64,000 bases of DNA from Thalassia testudinum (lineage: Eukaryota; Streptophyta; Magnoliopsida; Alismatales; Hydrocharitaceae). Both the position numbers and the translations under genes were made by a program. The notes under the pieces are model-generated. The model searched no databases and was not told the DNA's origin. It worked only from the letters and a program-made list of their open reading frames with translations. The stretch is from contig JAZHRO010000063.1 in assembly GCA_037157565.1 (NCBI GenBank), forward strand, positions 10,212,001-10,276,000. The letters are read 5' to 3'. Of the stretch, positions 22,396 to 34,381 are shown one piece after another (the stretch's first letter is position 1; each line of letters opens with the position of its first letter).

Positions 22396-23073
22396 GTTGT
22401 GTCACATTTCTTATTCAAGCTCGTGCACTTTCGATCGTTGGATGAAGATCCAATGGCCGAAATCACATGATGGCATCTTCTTTTGAGGATATGTGAAGGC
22501 CGGCGAGGTTTGGTCTCAATCGTTGGATCGAGATCCAACAACTGAGATTAAAGATGGCGGGGATGTATGAGAGGACAGCTGTCGGCTTGGAGGGTCTTGA
22601 TGGCGTCACGTGGCACCATCTACATCATCCGCCTTCTCTTGCTTGTAAGCGGTGCCACGAATGTCGGATTGGACCAATTTTTGCACCATTGGATTGCGAT
22701 CATCGATCCAAACCCATCCGTGCAGTTGGATTTGTTGACTGAAGTTCAAATTTTACACCACCTTGTCTCTTGACCTCTGATCTTCCTTAGACTGCATCTA
22801 ATACTACGGAAGCCCGATCGGGGCGATCTTAGAGCGTTGAACTCCAATCATCACCTTGATCAAATCCGTACAATTGGATCATTAATCTAAGGCCCTGAAA
22901 TGATATCGCCCTATTACCTAGCCACAAAAAGAGAAAATTACTATACAATTTATATAAATTAACCTTAATGCATGATGATGCATGTTATGCAATATTTATA
23001 ATGAATGATGCTTCTATGACACTAGGAACATGCATAAATAGGCATTTTAGGCTAATTAGATATATGCACATCA

Positions 23074-24032
23074 TGGATCATCAAAGGAATGATTATGTGC
23101 CAGGAAAGATCATACTCAAGAAAACTTTTATTCATTTCAAAGTTGTCATTTTACTTTATTGAGTCTAGAAATATGTAAAGAACCTCAAGAATATCAACCA
23201 TTTCATTTTGAACTTCGATGGACAACAAACTTAGGTTAAACTCTATGTTTTTCATACCACTAATTGACCAATATTTCTATCTTAATCAACCAGATTAAAT
23301 TGTTTGACCAAACCTATGATTTTAATCAATCAAGATCCTTTAATGGTTAAATCCTGAAATGGTGCTTCAAGTCGATCAAAATCCTAGTTTAATCAATTAA
23401 CATAGAATTGATCAAAATATCATTTTTATCGACCAAAGTTCATTTTAATCGACCAATACTTAATTTTGACTAACCAATGCCATTTTTGCAAACTTTCTAA
23501 ATTAAGCCTAAAAACACCTATAAATAGGACCCCTCGACCTCCATTTCAAAACACACCTCCAAAAGCTCTACAAAGCAAAAAAATGCTCTCTCTATTGTGC
23601 CTTCACCCCTCTACGCCTTTCTTCAACACTTTCTAAAGCATACCCTTCTATGACCTCAAAAATCCTCAGTTTACATATTTATTTGAGGTTCCATAGGATA
23701 TATTATTATTTTATATTCATGTTGCTTTTATTTGGGACCCAAGTTATTAAGCGTCTCATTGTTCTTCTCCTGTTTAGGTGTAAAAGAAAAGAAGCTATTG
23801 TAAAAGGTTGTGGCACCTTCGTTCAAATAGTGTGATAGTGATTTGACTAGCATTGACTAGTCGTGCAATCCTAAGCTGGGAAGCTTAGGTAATGGTTTTT
23901 ACCTGAAAGGGTTTCCACTCTAAATTCAAGTGTGATCCTTTTGTCATGTTGTGATTGTTTCATTTAAAAAAATTTATATTTTGCTATAGTACACTAATCA
24001 CCCCCCCTCTAGTGTTGACTTTAGATCCTACA
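23074..24032 (+). mobile_element. SIRE-like Ty1/copia LTR, 5' part missing or displaced
   Basis: This is AT-rich noncoding DNA with a TATA box, TATAAATA (23519-23526). It ends in CACCCCCCCTCTAGTGTTG and then CCTACA, the usual end of SIRE-type copia LTRs. It joins directly to integrase-like sequence at 24033, so it is probably a solo LTR inserted into the copia element on its right. The left limit is the Athila-1 insertion point. Confidence 0.65.
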
Positions 24033-25679
24033 GGCTCCCTATACACTCACATCGTACACTTCCGCATTTAAGGTTGTATGGCTCATGTTAAGAACATGAA
24101 TCCTAACAAATTGGAAAAACACATCACTAGGTGCTACTTCATTAGATATCCAAAGGATGGCTAAGGCTATTACTTTTATGACCCTGAGACCTCAAAGGTA
24201 TTCATACCTAGGAATGCTAGATTCCTGGAAGAAGAATTCCCTAAAGGTCAAGATAAAAATGAAGGGAACTTATTGAATCTGACGAGACCAATGAAGTCCC
24301 CAACCCAAAAGAAAGAGATCAACTAGAATCAAGTGATGCTCCCATTCCGCTTAGGTGAAGTTCTAGAGCAATACATCCGCATGAATGATATGGATTCCAT
24401 GTCTCAAAAGTGTCTGAGATTGATCCTGCCACATATGACGAGGCAATGAAGGATCACGATGTGGACAGGTGGAGGCTAGAAATGCAGTTTGAGATAGAAT
24501 CCATGCACAAGAACGATGTGTGGGCCCTTGTTGATCCTCCTGACAAGGTAAAGCCCATTGGGTGCAAGTGGATCTATAAGAGAAAGAGGAGTCCAGATGG
24601 GAAGGTAGAGACCTTCAAAGCATGACTTGCGGCCAAAGGCTACACCCAGAACGAAGGGATTGACTATGAGAAAACCTTCTCTTTTATTACCTTGCTTAAA
24701 TCCATTCGGATATTGTTAACCACAGCTGCACACCAATATCTAGCAGATGGATATCAAGATAACTTTCCTCAATGGTTTCCTCAAGGAGGACATCTACATG
24801 GAACAAGATGGTGGGAAAAGAAAGATGTGTAAGCTAAAGAAGTCCATCTATGGACTTACGTAGGCTTCTCATAGCTGGAAAATATAATTAGATGAAACCA
24901 TAAAGAATTATGGATTCCATTGAAACACGAATGGACCTTGTGTCTACAAGAAGGCCAATGGGGGTAATATCACCTTTCTGATGCTATATGTGGATAACAT
25001 TCTACTAATCGGGCATGATGTACGAATGTTATCCAATGTTAAGCTCTAGTTATCCCAAAACTTCAAGATAAAAGATCACAGGAATGTCTCTTTCTGAAAA
25101 TGTTTAGAAATAGAGAGAGGAGAATATTGGGATTATCATAGTAGGGATGCATAACTAAGGTCTTGGGGAGATTTCATATGGATAACTCCAAGAAGGGCTT
25201 TCTCCCTATTAGACATGATGTTCACCTGTTGAAGGGAATGTCTCCCCCAAACAGTTGAAGAGAAGAAAGCCATGAGTAGATGTCCATATGACTTCACAAT
25301 GAGTTGCTTGATGTATGCCATACTTTTTACATGACCAGACATCTATCATGTAGTGGGAGTGGTAAGCTGTTACTAGTCTAACCCGATATAGGAGCACTAG
25401 ATTGTTTTCAAGAACATACTCAAGTACTTGAGGTGGACTAAAGACTATTGTTTAGTCTTTAGAGATGGGGATCTCCAGGTGTTGGGGTACACCGATTTTG
25501 ACTTCCAATCAAATATTGATGATAGAAATCTACGTTAAGGTTTGTTTTCCTGTTAAACAATGGTTCAGTCAGTTGGAGAAGCAAGAAGCAGGAAGAAAGA
25601 TACCATGGCTAATTCAACAACTGAAGCCAAATATATCATTGCATCGGATGCTGCAAAGGAGGTGGTGTGGATACGCACG
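24033..25679 (+). pseudogene. Ty1/copia pol: integrase C-terminus, RT, RNase H N-part
   Basis: This is a decayed copia polyprotein. First comes an integrase C-terminal block (KLEKHITRCYFIRYP, GYYFYDPETSKVFIPRNARF). Reverse transcriptase follows from about 24410: MQFEIESMHKNDVWALVDPP and GCKWIYKRKRSPDGKVETFKA, then KKSIYGL and YVDN at 24987-24998 in place of catalytic YVDD. RNase H starts near 25560 and includes the STTEAKYI-like stretch and ASDAAKEVVW near 25650. Many stops and frameshifts are present. The frame is cut at 25679 by a solo LTR and resumes at 27393. Confidence 0.88.
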
Positions 25680-27387
25680 TGATATTTCCATATTTATTGA
25701 CATTATTATGCCTAAATATTGTTACTTTAAGGGTAAATTAGGTCACACTGCATTAGATTAGGTTAGATTAGTCATTTGGCATCATTTTGTAAATATTGCA
25801 TTCTTGCAAGTTTTTCTGCATTATTTTCATTATCGATATCTTGTGTCTTGATGTCACTTCTTGTATATGTGCAGGTGTTAAGTATGAAGCTAATTGTAGT
25901 AGTGTAGAGAGGAGAAACTAAGTTGAGCTCATTTGTGCAAAAGAAGCTGAACCACTTCCTAAAACCCTGGCCTAAACCTAGCCTAATTACGAACCTAATT
26001 TTCCACACCCAAATCCCACCTAAGTTGGCCAGCCACTACACCTAAATTTTCCACCTTAATTGGTTGGCCAACATTAATCAAACCTAACCTATGATTTTCT
26101 AAAAAATACACCCAACCTATTCCTATATCCTAACCCAACAAACCTTATTTGGTCATCCCTTTTATCCTCCAATAAGTACTATTTTAGATGGCCAAAGTAA
26201 ACCATAATTTATCCACCACTAAATCTAAATCCCAGGGTCCTAAATTGCCTACCTAAATGCCTATCTTAAAACCCTAAACTAAATCCTATTCCTAATCTCG
26301 AAATTCATAACAACTTGACACATCTTTAATATTTTAGGCATAACTTTCGTTTCAAATTCAAATTAAGTGATTCAAGTTGCATTTGAAAACTGATTTTAAG
26401 ATCTACAACTTTTCTTTTATGTGAAATTTGAAATTTGGAACAAAAAGAGGCCAACAAATTTCGAGACAAGTGAGGAAAATCCTATAAGGTTGTTGCAACA
26501 CCCTCCATCTTAAGCCTAATTAATCTACACCCTCCATTCCTCCTTTAATCTAATCCCAACCCTCCATCCAACTCCAACAAACATCAACTCTTTTATCTAC
26601 ATCTAACCTTTAAATCCTAGCCCTACATCTCTCCCTTGATACCATCTTAGCCCTTGATTGTTTCCAATAAAACCTAACCCTATCTACCCACCTATCTTTG
26701 ATCCTAGCCCTTGATTCCTAACTAGCTAATCCTAGCCCTCCATTCCAAGACCTAACCTTTTATATAAAGACCATGAACTCCTCCCCTCCTCTTCATGCTT
26801 CCTTATATTTTATGCTCCCTAGAACAGTCCTCTTCCCACCTTCAAGAAGCCTTCCTTTATAATCTCACCATGTTCCTCCATTAGCATAGGTTCTCACCAC
26901 CTTCTTCTGCGCACCATCCTTACCCTCATCACCTCTGTGGTTGTACTCCTAACCTCATTGGGTAATCTTCCTCAACTCTGGTTCTACTTCACAACAGCTA
27001 CATTTGTGGACTCCTCTCCAGATTTTTGCTTCCACTTCTACTCCATTTCCAACTTTCTTGTAGTTTTTATTTCTAGTTGCAATAGTTAGACATTTCTATT
27101 TGCAATAAAGTTTTATTTTTCGATTATATTATTTGCAATCCGTATTTCTCACCCCCATTTTGATTATTTTTCATGATTGGTTTTTCATTTTCTCACCACC
27201 TTCTTTTTATATAAAAATACAAAAAAAAATTAGTTAGTCGCATTTAGTTCCATTTTCACATTAGGTTAGAAACAATCCTCGCCTCCTTGAGTTCAACCCA
27301 GACTCACCAAAGTTTCGGTATTTTTTTTTATCTCAAAAAATCATGTTGCAACGAGCGTTTACTATATTTAGCAATTTTCATGAATAA
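25680..27387 (+). mobile_element. Solo LTR, family A, inside copia RNase H
   Basis: An insertion of about 1.7 kb interrupts the copia RNase H codons. It is flanked by GCACG (25675-25679) and GCACA (27388-27392). It starts TGATATTT, but the expected terminal CA is not present at 27387. The plus orientation is supported by TATATAAA at 26761-26768 and the U5-type motif GCCTCCTTGAGTTC from 27280, about 107 bp before the end. No coding domains are seen. Confidence 0.7.
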
Positions 27388-27392
27388 GCACA

Positions 27393-27684
27393 TTCATTGA
27401 GGAATTTGGCATAGTTCCCTCAATACAGTCACCAATCCCACTACTGTACGACAACATGGGTGCCATTACGCAGGCAAAAGAGCCTCACTCTCACTAAAAG
27501 AGCAATCATATTGACAGGAAGTACCACATCACCTAGGAGATAGCCAAGCGTGGAGATGTGATCATCATGAAGGTGGCCTCCACAGATAGTGTTACTGATC
27601 TGCTGACCAAGAACCTGACTAGAGAGTCATTTGATCAACATGTTACTAGTGTGGGGCTGAAAGAGGTTTCGAAATGGCTCTAAG
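27393..27684 (+). pseudogene. Ty1/copia RNase H C-terminal part
   Basis: This continues the frame cut at 25679. The residues read FIEEFGIVPSIQS, then DNMGAITQAKE, HIDRKYHIT, GDVIIMKVASTDSVTDLLTK and LKEVSKWL, ending at TAA 27682-27684. These are the conserved C-terminal RNase H motifs of plant copia elements. One or two stops are present. The sequence after the stop, GGATGAGTGGGAGTC (27685-27699), fits a polypurine tract directly before the LTR. Confidence 0.88.
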
Positions 27685-27776
27685 GATGAGTGGGAGTCTG
27701 TTGGATTTTATATGCCTTGAGTGAGCCATCTGGGTTTGATTGTGCAGCAATCATAGGTCTTAATTAACCTAAATAA

Positions 27777-30107
27777 TGTTAGAAACCTAGTTAATCTATA
27801 CATATTTCAGTCATAATTAGCATATCATGCATTGCATTATTTTATACAGTTGTACATAAAATAATGATAGACTACCCTGCTATTTAATGTGTTATGTTTG
27901 TAGGCAATAAGAAGATCAGGTGATGACCATGACTTAGACAAAGAGTAAAGAGAAGCAAAGAAGACTACTAGCAACTAGAGAGAATAATAAGAAGCTTGGA
28001 ATAAAAGGCAGAAGATTGGAGGGAGAGAGAGAGAGAGAGAGAGAGAGACTAGTATGAAATGAAGAAAAAGAGAGGAGGATAACCTTATCCCAATCGCCCA
28101 AACCTTAGGATAGCCTACCCCAAACCCAGAATCACCTCCAACTTAGTTAACCTAAATCCAAAACCCAAATCATGGATAGAATTATCCATGACCCTATCCT
28201 CACTATCCACTATCCCACTCTACCTACCACTATCCCAACTTCACTATCCCTAGCCCAATTTGCCTTTTAGATCTCCAATTAGGCTAGAGATGACCCAAAT
28301 TGACTCTTCTTGAGTCAATTGGGTTAGCTAGTACCTAATTAGGCTCACATACATATAATTAGGTTCATCCAGACTTGATCAGATCCACCTAGACCTATTT
28401 AGGTTCACGTACCACCTAATTAGACTAATTAGGTTCACACCCACCTATCTAGGTCGACCCAACCCAAACCCACCTAAATCCTACAACCTATTCTACAAAA
28501 TTCAAACACACACCCCACATACACAAACATTCCACGTGCACCCCCCAACCTAAGCCACTAAAAGTGGCGAGACAAAAACACACTCCCCACGATAAAAACC
28601 CTCTCCAAAATCACCACCGTCATCTTCATCTTCTCCATTCTTCACTTCATCTCCTTCCTCCACCTCCAAATGACCTCCACTCCCACCACCTCTCCAAGGC
28701 CACCCCCCCTCCCTTGGGTGGCCGACCACCCTAGCTCCACCACCTCAAGGCTGGTGGTGCCCTCTTTGGAGCACCACCACCATCCTCCTCCTCCTTATCT
28801 CCATAATTAGTCATCCCCCCTTCCTCCTCTATTCTATTTTTATGCATGGGATCTCCTCTCTCTAGGGCATGCCCAAGCTCCCTCCATAGCTTGTGGGCAT
28901 GCTCCACCTTCTTGTAGCTTGTAGATAGCCATTGTGGTCTTGGTCTAGCCACCACCACCCTCCAAAAGCCGAAGGCTCTTCGGAGCGCCATCGACAGGGT
29001 TGGGATTTCTATTAATGTGGTTTTAATTTAATGTCATCTTTTGTCAAGCATTTCTCTACATTTCCCTGTTATGCTATGTTGATGTGTTTATTATTTAATG
29101 CAATATAATCATCACCATTTTGTTTATTATTCTTCTCATTTGTCTTCGTTATTTCCATCACCGCTATTGTTTTCACCATCATTTGTCACATCGCCTTCGC
29201 CAACACCTACACCATCACACGCCCACCACCACCATCAAAGGGGTGGTTGGCCATCCACCAATGTATGCCCACTTAGTTAGGCTAGCCTAGGGTTTTGTTT
29301 TGCGTAGTCAGGCTAGCCTTCTTAGGAATCATATTTGCTTGTGGTTTTCAAAAATCAAAATTGCAAAAAATTACAAAAGCAAAAGGAAAAAATAAATAAA
29401 TATGTTGATCGCCCTTCTCGTCATCACACTTATCATCACCACTACCACTACGTTTACGCCAAACCCATTCCCACATCTTACACACACGATGCACCAACAC
29501 ACTCAATGAATCTCCTATCACATCACCATCATCAATCTTTGCTTAGATCAAGTTTTTCACATCCCAGCAATTAGGTTAGTCGCTTTCATTTCGAAAATCA
29601 AAAAATGAAAAAAAAAATCACAAACAAAAATCCAAAAAATATATATGGCTACCCTTACTCATGTTAACAACACAAATGTGTTTATGAACTCGCTCGGGAG
29701 CAAGCCTATAATTGAGACTGTGCATAATGAGCAATTTATGTTCACCTTTTATGTTTTCCTTACGTGCAGTTTTTTTATTTGCGTTACGAACACCACGGAT
29801 GAAGAAATTGAGATTGAGGTTTAGGTTTAGTTTAGGTTTAGATTAGGTTAGATTTAGTTTAGATTAGTCTTTAGGTTAATTAATCATAAATGACTTTGAA
29901 AGAATGAAAAATTGAAATCAAATTATAAACTCATTCGCCTCCCTAAGTTCAACCGAGACTCAATTTAAAAAAAAAGTGAGTTTCATTAAATTTTTTATTG
30001 GATTTAGGTGCAATTATATTACGACGTGGATTTCCAAATCCAATTATTCTTTTCGCATAGAAAACTCGCCTATTAGGGTTTTCGTAATATAATTACATTT
30101 AAATCCG
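27777..30107 (+). mobile_element. Solo LTR-like insertion, family C (boundaries approximate)
   Basis: The region resembles families A and B in layout, with an AT-rich start, a C-rich and pyrimidine-rich middle and the U5-type motif TCGCCTCCCTAAGTTCAACC at 29936. One reading gives TG at 27777 with AATAA on both sides (27772-27776 and 30108-30112), but the end is then CG rather than CA. Another puts the end at 30057 (TTCGCA), which fits the motif-to-end distance of the other LTRs. Confidence 0.5.
28018..28049. repeat. (GA)n microsatellite
   Basis: An uninterrupted run of GA dinucleotides lies inside the family C insertion. Confidence 0.9.
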
Positions 30108-30109
30108 AA
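30000..30109. repeat. 25-bp inverted repeat with 60-bp loop
   Basis: The left arm (30000-30024) and the reverse complement of the right arm (30085-30109) agree at 22 of 25 positions, sharing TAATTATATTACGA-type sequence. It could be a small MITE or a hairpin at the end of the family C LTR. Confidence 0.6.
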
Positions 30110-31460
30110 TAAAGACTTTGATTATTTTCAGTAAATCATTTGGGACCCTTAGTACGATTAGGGTTACGTACTTAGCCAGATCAAATAAATGTGATGTGTG
30201 TTGATTTGGAAATCTAAATAGTTTAAAAGATCCAATAGCATATTAAAAAATCATATGATTCAATGATATGTTTTCGATCTTAGTTAAGATGGTAGCCTTC
30301 TCTATAGGTTGTCGTCTAATTGATGTTCTCAAATAAAGATTCGAGAACTGTCACATAGGTCGAGTGAAGGAGTTAACCTGATAAAATAGGAGATAGCGAA
30401 AGTTATTCTCCAATGATGTCATGAAAAAGGCATATCCTTAGATCTAAGACAGATATGTCTATTCACAAACACATGCATTCGGTAAACCAATAGTTGATGC
30501 ACCCATATTAGTGTTAACATTGGAAAGCTAGTGTATGTGGGAAGGCATAGGAGGTATATGATCTCTCGAAGGGATCACACAAATCTGTTACATAGGTGTA
30601 CGTAACTAATCAAACTTAGGGCATAAGCTCACTCCGTGTATATTAGAATGATAAATTCCAAAATGTGGTCGCAGAGTTCTAATCAAACTTAGGGCAAGAA
30701 GAGAAGATAGACCTTTGAGAAAAGTTCTGATCTTCAGTTCGAATGATGCAAGGAGATATCAAGAATAATATTTTTCAAGAAAGAATGGTAGCAGTCTAAT
30801 GGGATTAGACCTTAGGATAATAATTTCCTTCAAGTGAGAATGATTTATAAGTATTTAGAATACTTGATGAGGCAAAGTGAAAAATTACACCTATCCTATG
30901 GGTTTATTATTAGAGTGATAAAATCAATAAAGATTTTGACGGGTTCCTAATTGAAGAATAAATCAATTATAATTCAAAGAGTTAAATTACATTTGATTTT
31001 GAGATTAATTGCAAATAATTTGATTAGGTACAAAATTCAAGTGCTGAATTACAATTAATTTAAGTTTTGATACTAGATTTAAACTTTTCATAATTTTTTA
31101 TGATCTAATGTTGCAAATTTCATTTAGGATTTGATTGTATCCATTGGATGAAGATCCAATTGATCCGATCAAATTAGGGTTTGGTAAGGAATCCTTATAA
31201 ATATCTCCTAAAGGAAGAAACCCTAATTTGCTTCAATCAATCAATTCTCTTGGTTGAGCATTCAACCAAATCCACCCAACAACCACAGCCGATAGCCATC
31301 AGGATGAAGGTAGTGACAGCACCCCCTACCACCAGTAGTAGCCAGTCGACCAATAAAGTTATTAGTCGGTACCTACTGTTGTAGCCAGTCGATTGGCTAG
31401 CAAACCAGTAGATCAACTACAAAGGGCTGAAGCTGCACCCCTTATTCCTGTCACACCCCT

Positions 31461-33164
31461 TGATAATTATACAAGAGAGGAGTGAATTATATAATTTAAA
31501 TATTCAAAGAAAAATATGGCAACCGCAAAAATTCAATCACAAATAACACCAAGCTTTATAAAGAACACTTAACCAAGAAAAACCTCTACCTAATTGATCC
31601 TCAACTAGGATTTTTCTCTTGCTCTCCAAGCAAGAAAATCCACTAACATTCACTACTTAAATCAAGGGTAGTGAGCCTCAATCACATAAACCCCTTTTTA
31701 TACAACTCACAAGAAGGCCTTTTATTCTTCACTCACTAAAAGAACGGGAAGCCAACCTTGGCACCCAAATTACAATAAACAGAAGATAATAAAATTGATA
31801 CAAGTCCTATTAAGCCAATGTGCAAGTAATTGATCAAATGAAATAGGACTCAAAAAAATTCTTTTGAATTCCCTTTGAAAATAAATATAACTTGGTGCAA
31901 GGTAAATAAAATTTGATATAAAGGATATGCGTGAAGTACATTGAGAAATATTCTCTTGAAACTTCCTTTTAATGGAAAACAAATTTAGTGCTTAGGAAGT
32001 GAATTTATAGAACGTCTAAAATCTGAGTTTTCTTGAAAAATAACTTCAAATATATAAGCATTTGATTCTAACAATGAGGAGCTCTTTTCATAAAAAATGC
32101 TTACACAAAAATAATAACATGGATATATGAAGCAAGATCAAATAGACAAAAAAAACTCTCTTGTACTTCCCTAGTAAGTAGAACAAGTTGGTGCAAAAAG
32201 GAAATAGAATCTTGGAGTCTTTTGGAACACAACATTGGTGTCAAGAATACTTCTTTGGAGTCTTTAGAAAGCAACTTCTCAAGAGTGTAATTGCAAGTAG
32301 AATGTAGGAGAAAATGTTGTATTATGTGTGCAAAAATGAACCCATGTAGGATATTTATTGAATGAGATATAGGAAGTTAGGAACAATTGATAACTAATTG
32401 GAAGTTATTAATAACCATAATGATAACTAACCATGTGCCAAAATTCAAATATAACTTCTTGGAAATATAATTAATCGATTAGTTAATCGATTAATAAACA
32501 CAATTCTATTTTTAAAAAATTGTAGAAAACATGTTCTGTAAAATTAATCAATTAGTTAATCAATTAATTCTGCAGCAAGCAGAAACTTATTAAGGTAGTT
32601 ATTTTGAATGTTTTCTTTTTGTGAAAGAGTACGTATAACTTTGTAACCACCATTTTATGAAAGGGTGCATTTGAATTTGTAACCAGTTTTTATGAAAGGG
32701 TGCATATGAATCTAGTAACTAAGCTTTTAGAAAATATAATCACTATTCTAGAATGTTTATTTATGATTTATGATATATTTAAAATCATTTTACATGTATT
32801 TTATTTATAACTACTTTATAACTATTATAACCAACATTCTAACAGTTTTATTTTCTTTTTATATGTATAAGTTGGCTTTAGAAAAATTGTGATTAGGTAC
32901 TTAAAAGTAAATGTGCTTGTGTATGTGTCCATTTGGCTCTTAACAAAAGATCTAAAGAAATTAAAATAAAATATGGAGAGACTTTGAATCATTAAATTTG
33001 ATCTTCTTAGATTATCAATCAACTTTTTCATCATCATTGATGCTTCCTATCATCATCATAAAAGACCTCTACTATGAATACCTAAACCTACAAACAACTT
33101 TATAATAAAATATAATTTTGCATAAAACATCAAAATAAATAAGATTAGTATCTAAGTACTAACA
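31461..33164 (-). mobile_element. SIRE-like solo LTR
   Basis: A 1704-bp AT-rich TG...CA unit is flanked by CCCCT (31456-31460) and ACCCT (33165-33169). Its plus-strand start contains AGAGAGGAGTGAATT, the reverse complement of the C-rich end found in SIRE-type LTRs, so it reads on the minus strand. No coding sequence is present. Confidence 0.6.
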
Positions 33165-33653
33165 ACCCTCACCCTCTTTAGTAGCTAATCAACCAACTTT
33201 TCCCTAAGCCAACCGACTACTACAAGGCCAGCTACTACCAGTCCTCTTGAAGCTCTTCTTGAGGTCAAATTCATTCTTCAAGGCAATCGTTGTGTTGAAT
33301 TCGTGAAGGAGTTCACAATTCACGCATAGGATTCATCCTCCACGACACAGGGGTCTTATCCTCATGTCGTGGAGTGATTAGAGTTCTTCCGGGACTTATT
33401 TAAGGAAGCACCACATCTTAAGGTATTGTACCACTCTGCCTCGCAAAGGTATAATCCCTCTACTCATGGGATCCTAGAATGGGAGGAAACTAGTTTCTCT
33501 TATGTGGTTCTGATAGTAGGTGTTTTTCATTTTGTTTACTTGATTGATATATGCCATCAATTTGATCTTATGTTCAAAATTTTTTAAAATGCCTATTTTT
33601 CATGTTTTCACGCTTTCGCGATGTCACGGGGTCGATATGATCAAACCCTTCAT

Positions 33654-34381
33654 TTGAAACCTTTATCACAAATTTGACTAACACTAGGTAAATTGTGCTT
33701 TAAACCATCTACTAAGGCAACATTTCTTACTTGTTTGAAAGAGTTACCTATTTTACCTTTACCTATAATACAGCATTTTCGGTTGTTGCCCATAGCTTTG
33801 TATCATTCTTCCACCTCCTTTAGCTTGAGGAATTGTCTCAAGTCTCCCATTATATTCCTTGAATACCCAATATCCATAATCTACTTGGGTCCTTGATGGT
33901 TAGAACCTCTTTAGGTACCCATTCCTTCTTGGGTCCTTTATGGCTAGAATACCTTTCTTAAGAATAGTTCCTTTTGGAAACCCATTTCTTCTTAACCTTT
34001 TGGCTATAAATACATGCATGATGAGTTGGTTTGTTGGCCTTGGGAGGCACAACGGTATTTCTACCCTTAGGCTTCCCAAAGATGGTTTGCTTCTTAGTTG
34101 TAGAGGATGATCCACTATAATCAAGACCAAACTTGGAAATAGAAGGTAATTGAGATGCTAATAGTTGCTCCCAGTTATTTCAACCTGTAGTGAACTTAGC
34201 AAGGCCATCAATCAATCTATTTGTGTTCATTCTAAGTTCATGCACATCATTCTCTAAATAAACAATTTTCCTTTTTAATTCGCTAGTTTCTTCCTTCCAG
34301 AAATCTCTTTCAATAACTAGACTACCATTAGAAGCAAAAAGACTTTCACTAAGCTCAGCTAAGTCCAAACATGCAACATTC
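33654..34381 (-). pseudogene. SIRE-like copia gag C-terminus and protease
   Basis: Read on the minus strand from 34381, a coiled-coil stretch (ELSESLFASNGSL, KRKIVYLENDVHELR) is followed by a basic, histidine-containing region. Then comes a degenerate retropepsin site near 33880 (DIGYSRNIMGD, where the family has D-S-G-C-S-R-H). After it, GKGKIGNSF and NVALVDGLKHNLPSVSQ are recognisable copia protease/pre-integrase sequence. It stops abruptly near 33654 at the edge of the plus-strand copia LTR. The rest of pol is missing. Several stops and frame changes are present. Confidence 0.8.

Larger units (their letters stand above)
18613..23073 (-). mobile_element. Athila-1 right LTR (5' LTR) with nested solo LTR
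   Basis: The unit starts TGATGAAC and ends GCACATCA on the plus strand. It abuts the primer-binding site and is homologous to 1-4101. Its own length without the nested solo LTR (19006-21600) and one duplication is about 1860 bp. A minus-strand TATA box, TATATAAAGG, lies at about 21888-21897, and the U5-type motif is at 18714-18736. A tRNA-like module is at 22323-22395. Upstream U3 holds several imperfect palindromes around GATCCAAC. The outer flank at 23074-23078 is TGGAT; the matching duplication would lie outside the window. Confidence 0.88.
27700..33650 (+). mobile_element. Ty1/copia 3' LTR, interrupted by two insertions
   Basis: The LTR start TGTTGGAT at 27700 follows the polypurine tract of the plus-strand copia. 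The LTR is split by family C (about 27777-30107) and by a SIRE-like solo LTR (31461-33164). A TATA box, TATAAATA, lies at 31196-31203. The 3' limit near 33650 is where minus-strand copia coding begins; no target duplication is visible. The net length would be about 1.9 kb. Confidence 0.6.
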
